A stretch of DNA of 64,000 nt from Caprella mutica. Its lineage: Eukaryota; Arthropoda; Malacostraca; Amphipoda; Caprellidae. Of this stretch, positions 9,861-20,178 are shown piece by piece. The notes beneath the pieces were generated by a model. The model was not told where the DNA came from and did no database searches. It was given only the letters and a program-made list of their open reading frames with translations. Location: positions 926,689-990,688 of the forward strand of contig CANNZV010000513.1 of NCBI GenBank assembly GCA_947561585.1, in the 5' to 3' direction. The position numbers were made by a program, and so were the translations under genes. Every line of letters starts with the position of its first letter. Position 1 is the stretch's first letter.

Positions 9861-10084
9861 TAGTACCTCACATCTTATTTCGTGACTGCTCGCCACACCG
9901 TCGATTTCCTCTCAATGACTCAGCAGAAATGCTAATAAAAATACACACGAAAAAAAGAAATGTGAAGAAAAGACGACTGAAGTAACTTGTACTGACAGTG
10001 AATTGGAATGTACCATCGATACTAGGGTAAGTTACGAGTTAGCGGACAGTTACACAATTCCAATCATATAAGAAAAAGTACTTA

Positions 10085-10252
10085 GGGTAATTTACGAATT
10101 ATCGGCCAATACTACATCTTCGGTCATATAAGAAAAAACAGTATAAAAATTGTTATTAGATAACACTGTGTAATAATAGCAATTTTTATATTGTTTTTTT
10201 TTTCTTATATGACCGAAGATGTAGTACTGACCGATAATTCGTAACTTATCCT
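10085..10252. mobile_element. Family B palindromic MITE, copy 3, with half copies on both sides
   Basis: GGGTAATTTACGAATTATCG at the left and CGATAATTCGTAACTTATCC at the right, arms about 70 bp, flanked by TA. Half ends precede it (10025-10075, GGGTAAGTTACGAGTTAGCG) and follow it (10275-10345, GTGGAAGAGTCCGATAACTA), suggesting insertion of one copy into another. Confidence 0.8.
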
Positions 10253-10426
10253 AATAGTAATTATTTAAGTTTTATTTTGATCATTATATCCTTCTTAAAT
10301 ATGAACGAAAATGTGGAAGAGTCCGATAACTAGGAATTTACTCCATTTCCTATGTTATTTTAAGCTGCTTAATATTATAAAAAAATATTGCCTTTGAAAA
10401 TAAAAAATATTTTACTTTTCAGATAT

Positions 10427-10490
10427 ATTATGGTGGGGCCATAGAAGATTAAGTGGTGTTTTAATCTTAGTATTCCCCACCATATTTCCC
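10427..10490. mobile_element. Family A MITE hairpin
   Basis: TTATGGTGGGGCCATAGAAG followed by ATTAAGTGG and a decayed right arm (ATTCCCCACCATA). Confidence 0.75.
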
Positions 10491-10529
10491 CTCTATTTTT
10501 TAAAGTGGTTTAGTGGTTCCGAAGTGGTT

Positions 10530-10580
10530 CACAGCGCCCCCTGGTGGTGGAATTAGTAACTCTACACAATCAAATTACAG
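10530..10580 (-). promoter_or_regulatory. CTCF-like binding motif 1
   Basis: At 10534-10547 the minus strand reads CCACCAGGGGGCGC, identical to the core of the classical CTCF consensus. The flank AATTAGTAACTCTACACAAT is shared with the second site at 14905, so the motif may travel in a dispersed repeat. CTCF is conserved across Bilateria; occupancy here is inference. Confidence 0.55.
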
Positions 10581-10967
10581 GTTGTCACTGTATGGAGGGG
10601 GAACGTAGAGACAAGTTTATTTATCCATTTTAATCATAACCAAAAAGACGAATATTGGTACGTACTGGCATGACTTGTACTAAATATGCTGCAGAATATT
10701 ATAGATGGTGTACGTATATAAATCATATATGATGTAGCTATATTTTAATATATATGATATCTAGTTTAAATAGAGGATATTTAAACTCAATGTTGAAAGT
10801 TTTTTCTCCGGTTTCAAGCTTTTTTATAGAAAAAATTCTATTCATCATCAGGACAAGGATGATTTATTTATTATCTAACAAAGATTCAATATAGTTATCA
10901 CCCTCAGATTTTGGGTTGAATCAATTCTGTATATTTACATGCTATTTCGATATACATTTAAATAATT

Positions 10968-11031
10968 ATGGTGGGGCCATAGAAGATTAAGATGGGACCC
11001 CTCTTATTCTTCTATGGCCCTACCATAACTT
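10968..11031. mobile_element. Family A MITE hairpin, well preserved
   Basis: TTATGGTGGGGCCATAGAAG faces CTTCTATGGCCCTACCATAA around a 22-bp spacer. Confidence 0.8.
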
Positions 11032-11127
11032 CTTCTAAAGGTAGCTACCTTCAGCCTACTATATTCTTCTTTAAACAAATTAAGTTAGGCCGTAGAAAAT
11101 ATAGTGGGGTGTAAGTCTGCAAAACAA

Positions 11128-11781
11128 TATCAAAAACAATGAAGTCTCCAAAACAATGAAGTCTCCAAAACAATGAATTCTCCAAAACAAAGAAGTCTCC
11201 AAAACAAAGAAGTCTCCAAAACAATGAAGTCTCCAAAACAATGAAGTCTCCAAAACAATGAAGTCTCCAAAACAATGAATTCTCCAAAACAAAGAAGTCT
11301 CCAAAACAAAGAAGTCTCCAAAACAAAGAAGTCTCCAAAACAATGAAGTCTCCAAAACAATGAAGCCTCCAAAACAATGAATTCTCCAAAACAATGAAGT
11401 CTCCAAAACAATGAAGTCTCCAAAACAATGAAGTCTCCAAAACAATGAAGCCTCCAAAACAAAGAAGTCTCCAAAACAATGAAGCCTCCAAAACAATGAA
11501 GTCTCCAAAACAATGAAGTCTCCAAAACAATGAAGTCTCCAAAACAATGAAGTCTCCAAAACAATGAATTCTCCAAAACAATGAAGTCTCCAAAACAATG
11601 AAGTCTCCAAAACAATGAAGTCTCCAAAACAATGAAGTCTCCAAAACAATGAATTCTCCAAAACAATGAAGTCTCCAAAACAAAGAAGTCTCCAAAACAA
11701 TGAATTCTCCAAAACAATGAAGCCTCCAAAACAATGAAGTCTCCAAAACAAAGAAGTCTCCAAAACAATGAAGTCTCCACA
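11128..11781. repeat. 17-bp minisatellite, about 38 copies
   Basis: Unit CTCCAAAACAATGAAGT, with three recurrent variants (GAATT, GAAGC, CAAAGAAG) in a non-random order. There are no stops on the minus strand in any frame, so three long nested open frames appear; these are compositional artefacts. Confidence 0.95.
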
Positions 11782-11893
11782 AGAAAACACCAGACCAAAC
11801 TTATAGTTCAGGTCTATTCCAAAGGCAAACTTCAGAGCAGTTTGAAGTCTGAAGAAGAAGAAGTTTGGAGGTGAGGGAGTTCATCCAAGAGAA

Positions 11894-12010
11894 GTTATGG
11901 TGGGGACATAGAAGATTATGTTATGGTGGGGCCATAGAAGATTATGTTATGGTGGGGCCATAGAAGATTAAGAGGGGGCAACATACGTTCTTATATGGTC
12001 CCACTATAAT
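11894..12010. mobile_element. Family A MITE with triplicated left terminus
   Basis: The left end GTTATGGTGGGGCCATAGAA is present three times in tandem (about 30-bp period) before one right end (TTATATGGTCCCACTATAAT). Confidence 0.8.
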
Positions 12011-12014
12011 TTTA

Positions 12015-12900
12015 CTTCAGGGTTGCAAAAATAAAGCGAACCCGATAGATAAAATATAAATCTCCGATCGTCGAGTATTGAATTTCGTCTATCGTCAGAG
12101 TGTACTAATGTGCTAGTAACTATAAAAAAAACAGTCTCTGCATGATGCTAATTTCTAAAATTACATTTCTCTATTTTTCTATTATTTTCAAATCTCACAC
12201 ATTTCTCTTCGTTTACCCAGACCAATTATAAAATATCTATAAGCATTAGAATTGGTAAAGTTTATTTTTGAAAATGTGATATTTGTAAAATGTCAAAAAT
12301 TCATTACGGATACATTTTTCTTCGACATGAATAATGGGTTTGATTTATATTAATTAAAACCAACAAATCGAAATTTCTTTGATAGAAAATCCACACATAA
12401 AAATCCCACAATGTTATTGTTTCCAACATTGTAAATTATACAAAAATCATTTTTTCTCAAAATCGATCTTCACAAATTACGATTATCAAAGTTTCTTAAC
12501 AAAATAATATTAAACGAATTCATTATTTTAGTTAATGCTATACAGTTTAGACAGGGACAATTTCTTGCAATGCACATTTTTTTCGCAGGACAGAGAAATA
12601 AATTTGAGGCTGGAGGAGATAGGAATAAATAGAAGGTGATGTACACTCATGGAAATTTATGGGACATTTTGTTCCTCTCCCCAACACTGTGCCTAAATTG
12701 TACACACATGTGAATTAAAACGAGAAAAAGGGGCTAATGTTGTACACAGTAGCACTGTACCCAAAATTGCTTTCTTGGAATATTTTTCAAAATGAACATT
12801 CGAATAATTTTAATTTGGCAAACGGTTACTGATAACAGCTTTATAAAAATAAAAAATAAATTAATGAAAAGTAAAGTAATTCGCATATGCTGGCAGATAC
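12015..12900. other. Intron stretch without recognised features
   Basis: AT-rich. No coding, tandem or palindromic signal that I can support. Confidence 0.5.
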
Positions 12901-12904
12901 AAAT

Positions 12905-13025
12905 AATATTCCGTGAAGACAATTCATACAATATCTATTTACAGTCAATACAAATAATATTCCACTAGGGATGAACTCTTACGGTGAAGAACATTCATAC
13001 AATATCTATTTACAGTCAATACACA
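12905..13025. repeat. Two-copy local duplication
   Basis: CATACAATATCTATTTACAG with flanking GAAGACAATT/GAAGAACATT occurs twice, about 70 bp apart, together with AATAATATTCC. Confidence 0.7.
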
Positions 13026-13335
13026 TTAATTAAATAATTAAACCTTAGACGATGAATTCATTCAGCTGTACAAACTAAAAAAGTAAGTATTACAGCCTAA
13101 CTAAAATAATCAGAAATGTTAAATACGAAGTTGTGGCAGTATATTCTGTGTATACAGTAACTGTTTATAGTCTAACAGTTTACACACCAGGTCATTACCT
13201 CTCTAACAATAATTGTTTATTCTTTTTAACGCTAGAACTATACCAATTATTAAAATAATGAGTTAAAAGTCTCCTTCTATTAAAAATAAAGAAAATTAAA
13301 GTAGAAACCAATAATAATTTATGAGATACAAATGT

Positions 13336-14886
13336 TTGAAAGTAAAAGCCAGTCAAAATAACTGTTAGGTATAGTTACAGTGCTGAATAACAGAGTAGGT
13401 AAAAAGCAGTCAAAATAACTGCTAGGTATAGTTACAGTGCTGAATAACAGAGTAGGTAAAAAGCAGTCAAAATAACTGCTAGGTATAGTTACAGTGCTGA
13501 ATAACAGAGTAGGTAAAAAGCAGTCAAAATAACTGCTAGGTATAGTTACAGTGCTGAATAACAGAGTAGGTAAAGCAGTCAAAATAACTGCTAGGTATAG
13601 TTACAGTGCTGAATAACAGAGTAGGTAAAAAGCAGTCAAAATAACTGCTAGGTATAGTTACAGTGCTAAATAACAGAGTAGGTAAAAAGCAGTCAAAATA
13701 ACTGCTAGGTATAGTTACAGTGCTGAATAACAGAGTAGGTAAAAAGCAGTCAAAATAACTGCTAGGTATAGTTACAGTGCTGAATAACAGAGTAGGTAAA
13801 AAGCAGTCAAAATAACTGCTAGGTATAGTTACAGTGCTGAATAACAGAGTAGGTAAAAAGCAGTCAAAATAACTGCTAGGTATAGTTACAGTGCTGAATA
13901 ACAGAGTAGGTAAAAAGCAGTCAAAATAACTGCTAGGTATAGTTACAGTGCTAAATAACAGAGTAGGTAAAAAGCAGTCAAAATAACTGCTTGGTATAGT
14001 TACAGTGCTGAATAACAGAGTAGGTAAAAAGCAGTCAAAATAACTGCTAGGTATAGTTACAGTGCTGAATAACAGAGTAGGTAAAAAGCAGTCAAAATAA
14101 CTGCTAGGTATAGTTACAGTGCTGAATAACAGAGTAGGTAAAAAGCAGTCAAAATAACTGCTAGGTATAGTTACAGTGCTGAATAACAGAGTAGGTAAAA
14201 AGCAGTCAAAATAACTGCTAGGTATAGTTACAGTGCTGAATAACAGAGTAGGTAAAAAGCAGTCAAAATAACTGCTAGGTATAGTTACAGTGCTGAATAA
14301 CAGAGTAGGTAAAAAGCAGTCAAAATAACTGCTAGGTATAGTTACAGTGCTAAATAACAGAGTAGGTAAAAAGCAGTCAAAATAACTGCTTGGTATAGTT
14401 ACAGTGCTGAATAACAGAGTAGGTAAAAAGCAGTCAAAATAACTGCTAGGTATAGTTACAGTGCTGAATAACAGAGTAGGTAAAAAGCAGTCAAAATAAC
14501 TGCTAGGTATAGTTACAGTGCTGAATAACAGAGTAGGTAAAAAGCAGTCAAAATAACTGCTAGGTATAGTTACAGTGCTGAATAACAGAGTAGGTAAAAA
14601 GCAGTCAAAATAACTGCTAGGTATAGTTACAGTGCTGAATAACAGAGTAGGTAAAAAGCAGTCAAAATAACTGCTAGGTATAGTTACAGTGCTGAATAAC
14701 AGAGTAGGTAAAAAGCAGTCAAAATAACTGCTAGGTATAGTTACAGTGCTAAATAACAGAGTAGGTAAAAAGCAGTCAAAATAACTGCTAGGTATAGTTA
14801 CAGTGCTGAATAACAGAGTAGGTAAAAAGCAGTCAAAATAACTGCTTGGTATAGTTACAGTGCTGAATAACAGAGTAGGTAAAAAG
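13336..14886. repeat. 57-bp satellite-like array, about 27 copies, with 7-mer higher-order structure
   Basis: The unit begins GCAGTCAAAATAACTGCTAG and contains ATAACAGAGTAGGTAAAAA. Copies are nearly identical. A linked pair of variants (GCTAAATAAC then CTGCTTGG) recurs 399 bp apart (near 13951 and 14350), i.e. every seven units, and the first variant again near 14749. One unit near 13574 has lost two A bases. Confidence 0.95.
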
Positions 14887-14899
14887 GCTCCACATTGAC

Positions 14900-14965
14900 G
14901 CTGTGCGCCCTCTGGTGGTGGGGAAATTAGTAACCCTGTACAATCAACTTAAAAAGGAAATAAGG
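14900..14965 (-). promoter_or_regulatory. CTCF-like binding motif 2
   Basis: At 14905-14918 the minus strand reads CCACCAGAGGGCGC, a standard CTCF core variant, immediately next to the end of the 57-bp array. The following AATTAGTAACCCTGTACAAT matches the flank of motif 1. Confidence 0.55.
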
Positions 14966-15076
14966 AAAAAAATACTTGTTAGGGGAGTTTAATTTCAGGT
15001 TTGGAGTGTTTTAACACAGAGGGGAAATAATAGTGGGGTCTTAAATGATTAAGGGGGAGACCAAATTCAATCTTCT

Positions 15077-15327
15077 ATGGCCCCACCATAACATAATCTT
15101 CTATGAACCCACCATAACTTAATCTTCTATGGCCCCACCATAACTTAATCTTCTATGAACCCACCATAACTTAATCTTCTATGGTCCCACCATAACTTAA
15201 TCTTCTATGAACCCACCATAACTTAATCTTCTATGACCCCACCATAACTTAATCTTCTATGGCCCCACCATAACTTAATCTTCTATGGCCCCACCATAAC
15301 TAAATCTTCTATGGCCCCACCATAACT
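15077..15327. repeat. Tandem array of family A termini
   Basis: About nine head-to-tail copies of ACTTAATCTTCTATGGCCCC plus ACCATA (26-28 bp), some with TATGAACCC instead of TATGGCCCC, alternating in part. A transposon end has become a minisatellite unit. A single opposite end lies at about 15025. Confidence 0.9.
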
Positions 15328-15339
15328 TCTCTTATGGCT

Positions 15340-15680
15340 AACGCTTAATAATTATCTCACGTTCAAATTAAATATCGTTACCATTATTAAATTGAAAATG
15401 AATTGATAATATAGATAAAAACTATTTCATATAGTATGCTTTATATTTAAAAATGAACTCTTTTCATTTAAAAAAGAAACATCTTTTAAAAAATAACCTG
15501 TTGAGTGTTAACAAATGTTAAATTTAACAGGTGTCTATAGTGTTATTTGTACGGAAATATCACATTTAACACATTTTTTTTTTAGGCGATGGTACTATTA
15601 TACAAATTTGTCATCGTGTACCCAGACCAATTATAAAAACTAAAGACATTACAATTAGTAAAGTTTATATATGGAAATTA
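15340..15680. other. Intron stretch without recognised features
   Basis: AT-rich, no supported feature. Confidence 0.5.
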
Positions 15681-15684
15681 ATTA

Positions 15685-15825
15685 TGGTAAATTCCTAATT
15701 ATCGGTCAGTTCAACATCTTCGGTCATATAAGAAAAAACGATAAAATAATTATTTAATTTTAATTATATAGTTTTTCTTATACGACCGTATATATGGAAC
15801 TGACCGTTAATTCGTACCTTACCCT
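15685..15825. mobile_element. Family B palindromic MITE, copy 4
   Basis: Left GGTAAATTCCTAATTATCGG, right CCGTTAATTCGTACCTTACC, with inverted CATCTTCGGTCATATAAG arms. Confidence 0.75.
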
Positions 15826-16063
15826 AACTGTTACAACTACATATACACCTTGGTTTGACTGTACCTGTATGTGAAATGTAACTGTATATTCTTTTTAATG
15901 GTGCATGCGGGCCACATACATTTGAAAAGGAAATTAACTGTAAATTAGTGTAAATTAATGGATTGCCAGTCTTATAATTTAGATGGATGGGATAATAACA
16001 ATCTAGATTTACATTGTCTTCGCATAAACAGCAATGGGACTGTCTATCAAATTATTTAGACTT

Positions 16064-16198
16064 GGGTAAGTTTTGAGTTGTCGGACTGTTTCATATTTTC
16101 GATCAACCAATTATAAAGAAAGTTAAATAAAACTATTATACAATTTTATATTATGTGTTCGAAAATGTGGAACCGTCCGATAACTCGGAAACTAACTT
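16064..16198. mobile_element. Family B palindromic MITE, copy 5
   Basis: Left GGGTAAGTTTTGAGTTGTCG, right CGATAACTCGGAAACTAACT. The arms match those of other copies with more decay. Confidence 0.65.
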
Positions 16199-16199
16199 T

Positions 16200-16740
16200 A
16201 TATTTTCAGGTATCTAATTAATTGTATTATATTTAATTATGACGAATAAAATGAATATAAAAAATGATATTTATCTCGTCATTGACAAGTTTTGGAAAAA
16301 AATTGAAAATATTTCTATAACTTCACATTAATTGGTACCTACAAAGCTAAGAATTATTTTACCATATACAGAATTTATCATGATATATCTTTATGACGAT
16401 TATTATTTAGCTACAAGATAGCTAAAAACTATTTTACCATAAAACTATGATAAATAAAATAAGAAATTGTAATATAAAAAAAAATTAACATTTACGAGGT
16501 AAATTTTTTATGAAGCTTTATTTACAAAAATGATTTGTGAAGTGAAAATAGTAAATAAGTAAAAGGAGTATCTCTCTCACTATGATTCACATCAGACCTG
16601 TACATTAGGAAGTGAAATTCTCTCCGTAATTTTGCTGACTAAGCAAAAAGAAATAGGATATTATGTTGAGATACACAATTAGGGTGTAACGTCTATCTGA
16701 TCTAAATATTGAATTTTTTTCGATACTAAACGGTTTCAAA
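16200..16740. other. Intron stretch without recognised features
   Basis: AT-rich, no supported feature. Confidence 0.45.
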
Positions 16741-16754
16741 TGACCACCATTGGT

Positions 16755-16952
16755 CCACCAATAGTTGTAAATAAAGTGCACAGTGAAGAGTTAAAACAAC
16801 CACCAATAGTTGTGAATAAAATGAAGGGTTAAAACAACCACCAATAGTTGTAAATAAAGTGCACAGTGAAGAGTTAAAACAACCACCAATAGTTGTGAAT
16901 AAAATGAAGGGTTAAAACAACCACCAATAGTTGTGAATAAAATGAAGGCTTA
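16755..16952. repeat. 45/35-bp minisatellite (copy site 2)
   Basis: Uses the same unit as 6226-6365 (AACAACCACCAATAGTTGT), alternating between a long form with AAAGTGCACAGTGAAGAG and a short form with AAAATGAAGGG. Confidence 0.85.
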
Positions 16953-16954
16953 AC

Positions 16955-17500
16955 AATCTCTTCACACACTGTACCAATACCTTATCTGTTTCTCATCACA
17001 TTAGGCTTATAGAGATCGTCTGCCTGTCTGTGCGACTAAATCCTGTTACTTTGAAGGTAAACCGGTCTGTGGAGGTAATGTTGTCTTCGTTGTTATTGCT
17101 TGCAATATAGTGAGGGTGGGAGTATATTGCATAATTAGCAACTATAGTTACCTGAATCAGATATTGGTACAGTTATGGATTAATAGTAAATTTGAATGAA
17201 GAATATATATATTTTGAATAGTATCGTAACAAACCTATAATTAAAGGGCGTAACGTAACTAAGATATCTGATTTGGTAAACTTTAATTTAAGTTTTCACT
17301 AAAAATCGATTTGCTTGTTTAAATAATCTCAACAAGAATAATCCTTATTGTATCTAGTTATGATAGAGTCATAACTTGACGTAAATATCCTAGTTTACCA
17401 TAAACATGACAAAACGGTAGATATATACTTCATATTTTCATTTATTTCAATTACTTCATCTCCCAGTGTAGTTACGATTTCCTATCAACTTTTCATCTCA
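16955..17500. other. Intron stretch without recognised features
   Basis: No supported coding or repeat feature. Confidence 0.45.
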
Positions 17501-17526
17501 ACAATTAATTCATTTCTATTTTGTTT

Positions 17527-18345
17527 CATCTCTACCTGTATCATCTCTACCTGTAACATCGCTACCTGTATCATCTCTACCTGAAACATCGCTACCTGTA
17601 TCATCTCTACCTGTATCATCGCTACCTGTATCATCTCTACCTGTATCATCTCTACCTGTATCATTGCTACCTGAAACATCGCTACCTGTATCATCGCTAC
17701 CTGAAACATCGCTACCTGTATCATCTCTACCTGTATCATCGCTACCTGTATCATCTCTACCTCCTGTAACATCTCTACCTGTATCATCTCTACCTCCTGT
17801 AACATCTCAACCTGTGTCATCTCTACTTGCATCATCTCCACCTGTATCATCTCTACCTGTATCATCTCTACCTGTATCATCTCTACCTGTATCATCTCTA
17901 CCTGAAACATCGCTACCTGTATCATCTCTACCTGTATCATCTCTACCTCCTGTAACATCTCTACCTGTGTCATCTCTACTTGTATCATCTCCACCTGTAT
18001 CATCTCCACCTGTATCATCTCTACCTGTATCATCTCTACCTGTATCATCTCTACCTGTATCATCTCTACATGTATCATCTCTCTCTGTATCATCTCTACC
18101 TGTATCTTCTCTACCTCTATCATCTCTACCTATATCATCTCTACATGTATCATCTCTCTCTGTATCATCTCTACCTCTATCATCTCTACCTATATCATCT
18201 CTACATGTATCATCTCTACCTGTATCTTCTCTACCTCTATCATCTCTACCTATATCATCTCTACATGTATCATCTCTCTCTGTATCATCTCTACCTGTAT
18301 CTTCTCTACCTCTATCATCTCTACCTGTATCATCTCTACTTGTAC
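17527..18345 (-). repeat. 15-bp minisatellite, about 54 copies, donor-like unit
   Basis: The plus-strand unit is CTACCTGTATCATCT. On the TRIM9 transcribed strand each copy reads ATACAG|GTAGAGATG, a 5' splice-site-like motif. Variant runs (TACATGTATCATCTCTCTCT) recur at 18066, 18141 and 18260, showing block duplication. Because the unit is a multiple of 3, repeat-peptide frames appear on both strands; they are artefacts. Confidence 0.93.
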
Positions 18346-18429
18346 ATCATCTCTTCCATCTCCCCTCCCCTCTCATCTCTATCCCTTCCACTTCCCCTCA
18401 TCTCCTCAAGTTCTCAAGACTCTTCCTTC

Positions 18430-19050
18430 ATCTCCAGTGACAAACAATTGAAGACACTGAAGCGTACCTCGCTTGTATCTGATACACACCTTAAACTTTG
18501 CACATCTACCCAACTTTCAGAGATTAGTGAGAATTATTTAGAACTCTAACTTTGGAGATAAGGCAGAAACACTGTACAGAACTTTGACACTGCTACTAAG
18601 TCTTACTGTCTTTATAACTTATCTGGAAAGAAAAGTCTAGAGGTTTCAGAGATATTCACTGAATTTTAAACCTTAATTCAAAATTTCAAATATTTCCAGC
18701 ATGGTAAATCTACATGTCATTTTTATGAAGGTGTAAAAGAATAAAACAGAACGCTTGACCGAAAATACACCTTTCATATTTTGCTAACCGAACAATTCTA
18801 ACGTTCTGTGGTTTTGTAAAACCAAAAGGCAGCAGTTTATAATTTCTCTTTTTTATTTAGTCTACTCTAGAGCTACAGTAAAGATAGAAACATTTTCCTT
18901 CTAAAAAGAAATCTTGAATGTACATCTTTGATTTCGCATCAGAAGGCATCTGCCTTTTTAAATTTTCCTCCGCAGAGCAGTAAATCTCTCTTAAAGGGAA
19001 TCGTAAAATGTAAAAAAGGTAAATATGGTCTAGTGGGGAAGATAAATCTG
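18430..19050. other. Intron stretch without recognised features
   Basis: No supported feature. Short open frames here carry no domain I recognise. Confidence 0.45.
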
Positions 19051-19067
19051 CACTGAGGGGGTGGATC

Positions 19068-19240
19068 TGAGATAGGGTGAATATTGGGGAAAGAGGCAAC
19101 CATGGGGAAGATAGGGTGAGTATTGGGGAGAAAGAAGCAACCAGGGGAAGATAGGGTGAGTATTGGGGAGAAAGAAGCAGCCAGGGGAAGATAGGGTGAG
19201 TATTGGGGAGAAAGAAGCAGCCAGGGGAAGATAGTGTGAA
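19068..19240 (+). repeat. 39-bp minisatellite
   Basis: Four units with GATAGGGTGAGTATTGGGGA and AGAAAGAAGCAACCAGGG. Each contains GGGTGAGT on the plus strand, opposite to TRIM9. Confidence 0.85.
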
Positions 19241-19841
19241 TGTTCCCTGCAAACAAATCAATGTGTATACCATGTATACTTTTTGGAATTGGATGACATG
19301 TGTATTACATGTGGTTTAACATGGTAATATGTAAATTATACATGGTAAACACCTGTTATAAGTATGGTAATTGACATGTGGTATTTGGTGTGGTCAATTA
19401 AACATTTATACAATCTATATAGTTTATATGGTTTTGTGATATGGTTTTAAAATGGGAAAACCATAGGTTAGTTATTTTTTTTATGATTGATTCAATGTGG
19501 ATAGCACATATTTAAACTGTATTGCCATATTAAAACCAATAAACCACATAAGGTTATAACCGTGAGTGTGCTCTTATTGAATAATTTGTTTAATTCTCGA
19601 ATCAAAACTTATTAATACATTAATAGTTTTAATAATACTGAATATATAATCAAATAAATAACGAAAACTATACACCAACCGGAAATGATATGTAAAAACC
19701 TTAATATTTTTAGCGATTAGTATAGAAAGGAAGTGACTGACATTGCAAACGATTGACGTGGTGAAAAACATAACACCAGGTGTTTGATCTTTATATACCT
19801 GTTTATAAGCAAGGGTAGCTGATTTGAGATGTAGGGAGAAA

Positions 19842-20030
19842 GTTATGGTGGGGCCACAGAAAATTGAGAGAAAGTTATGGTGGGGCCATAGAAAATTGAG
19901 AGAAAGTTATGGTGGGGCCATAGAAAATTGAGAGAAAGTTATGGTGGGGCCATAGAAAATTGAGAGAAAGTTATGGTGGGGCCATAGAAAATTGAGAGAA
20001 AGTTATGGTGGGGCCATAGAAGTTAAGAAA
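19842..20030. repeat. 30-bp tandem array of family A termini
   Basis: Six copies of GTTATGGTGGGGCCATAGAA plus AATTGAGAGAAA. Again a MITE end amplified in tandem, opposite in orientation to the array at 15077. Confidence 0.9.
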
Positions 20031-20178
20031 GGTCCAAATATAATCATCAATAATTATTATTGAAAATGTTGATGTGAATTTTTATAAGTTTTGTTAATTG
20101 TACTCGAATTTTCCACCTGAATTGAAATAAATGAAAAATCATATTTTACGACATTAATATATGTGATGTAGATACATA

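Noticed and set aside
11051..11798. Three nested 220-240 codon minus-strand frames of Phe/Leu/Trp-rich repeats
   Set aside because: Compositional artefact of the 17-bp array; all frames give the same peptide cycle.
13336..14886. CRISPR-like array
   Set aside because: Head-to-tail satellite with no unique spacers, in a eukaryotic intron.
17485..18549. Repeat proteins on both strands (MIQVE and SSLPV repeats)
   Set aside because: The 15-bp unit is divisible by 3 and stop-free; no flanking exon or splice signals.
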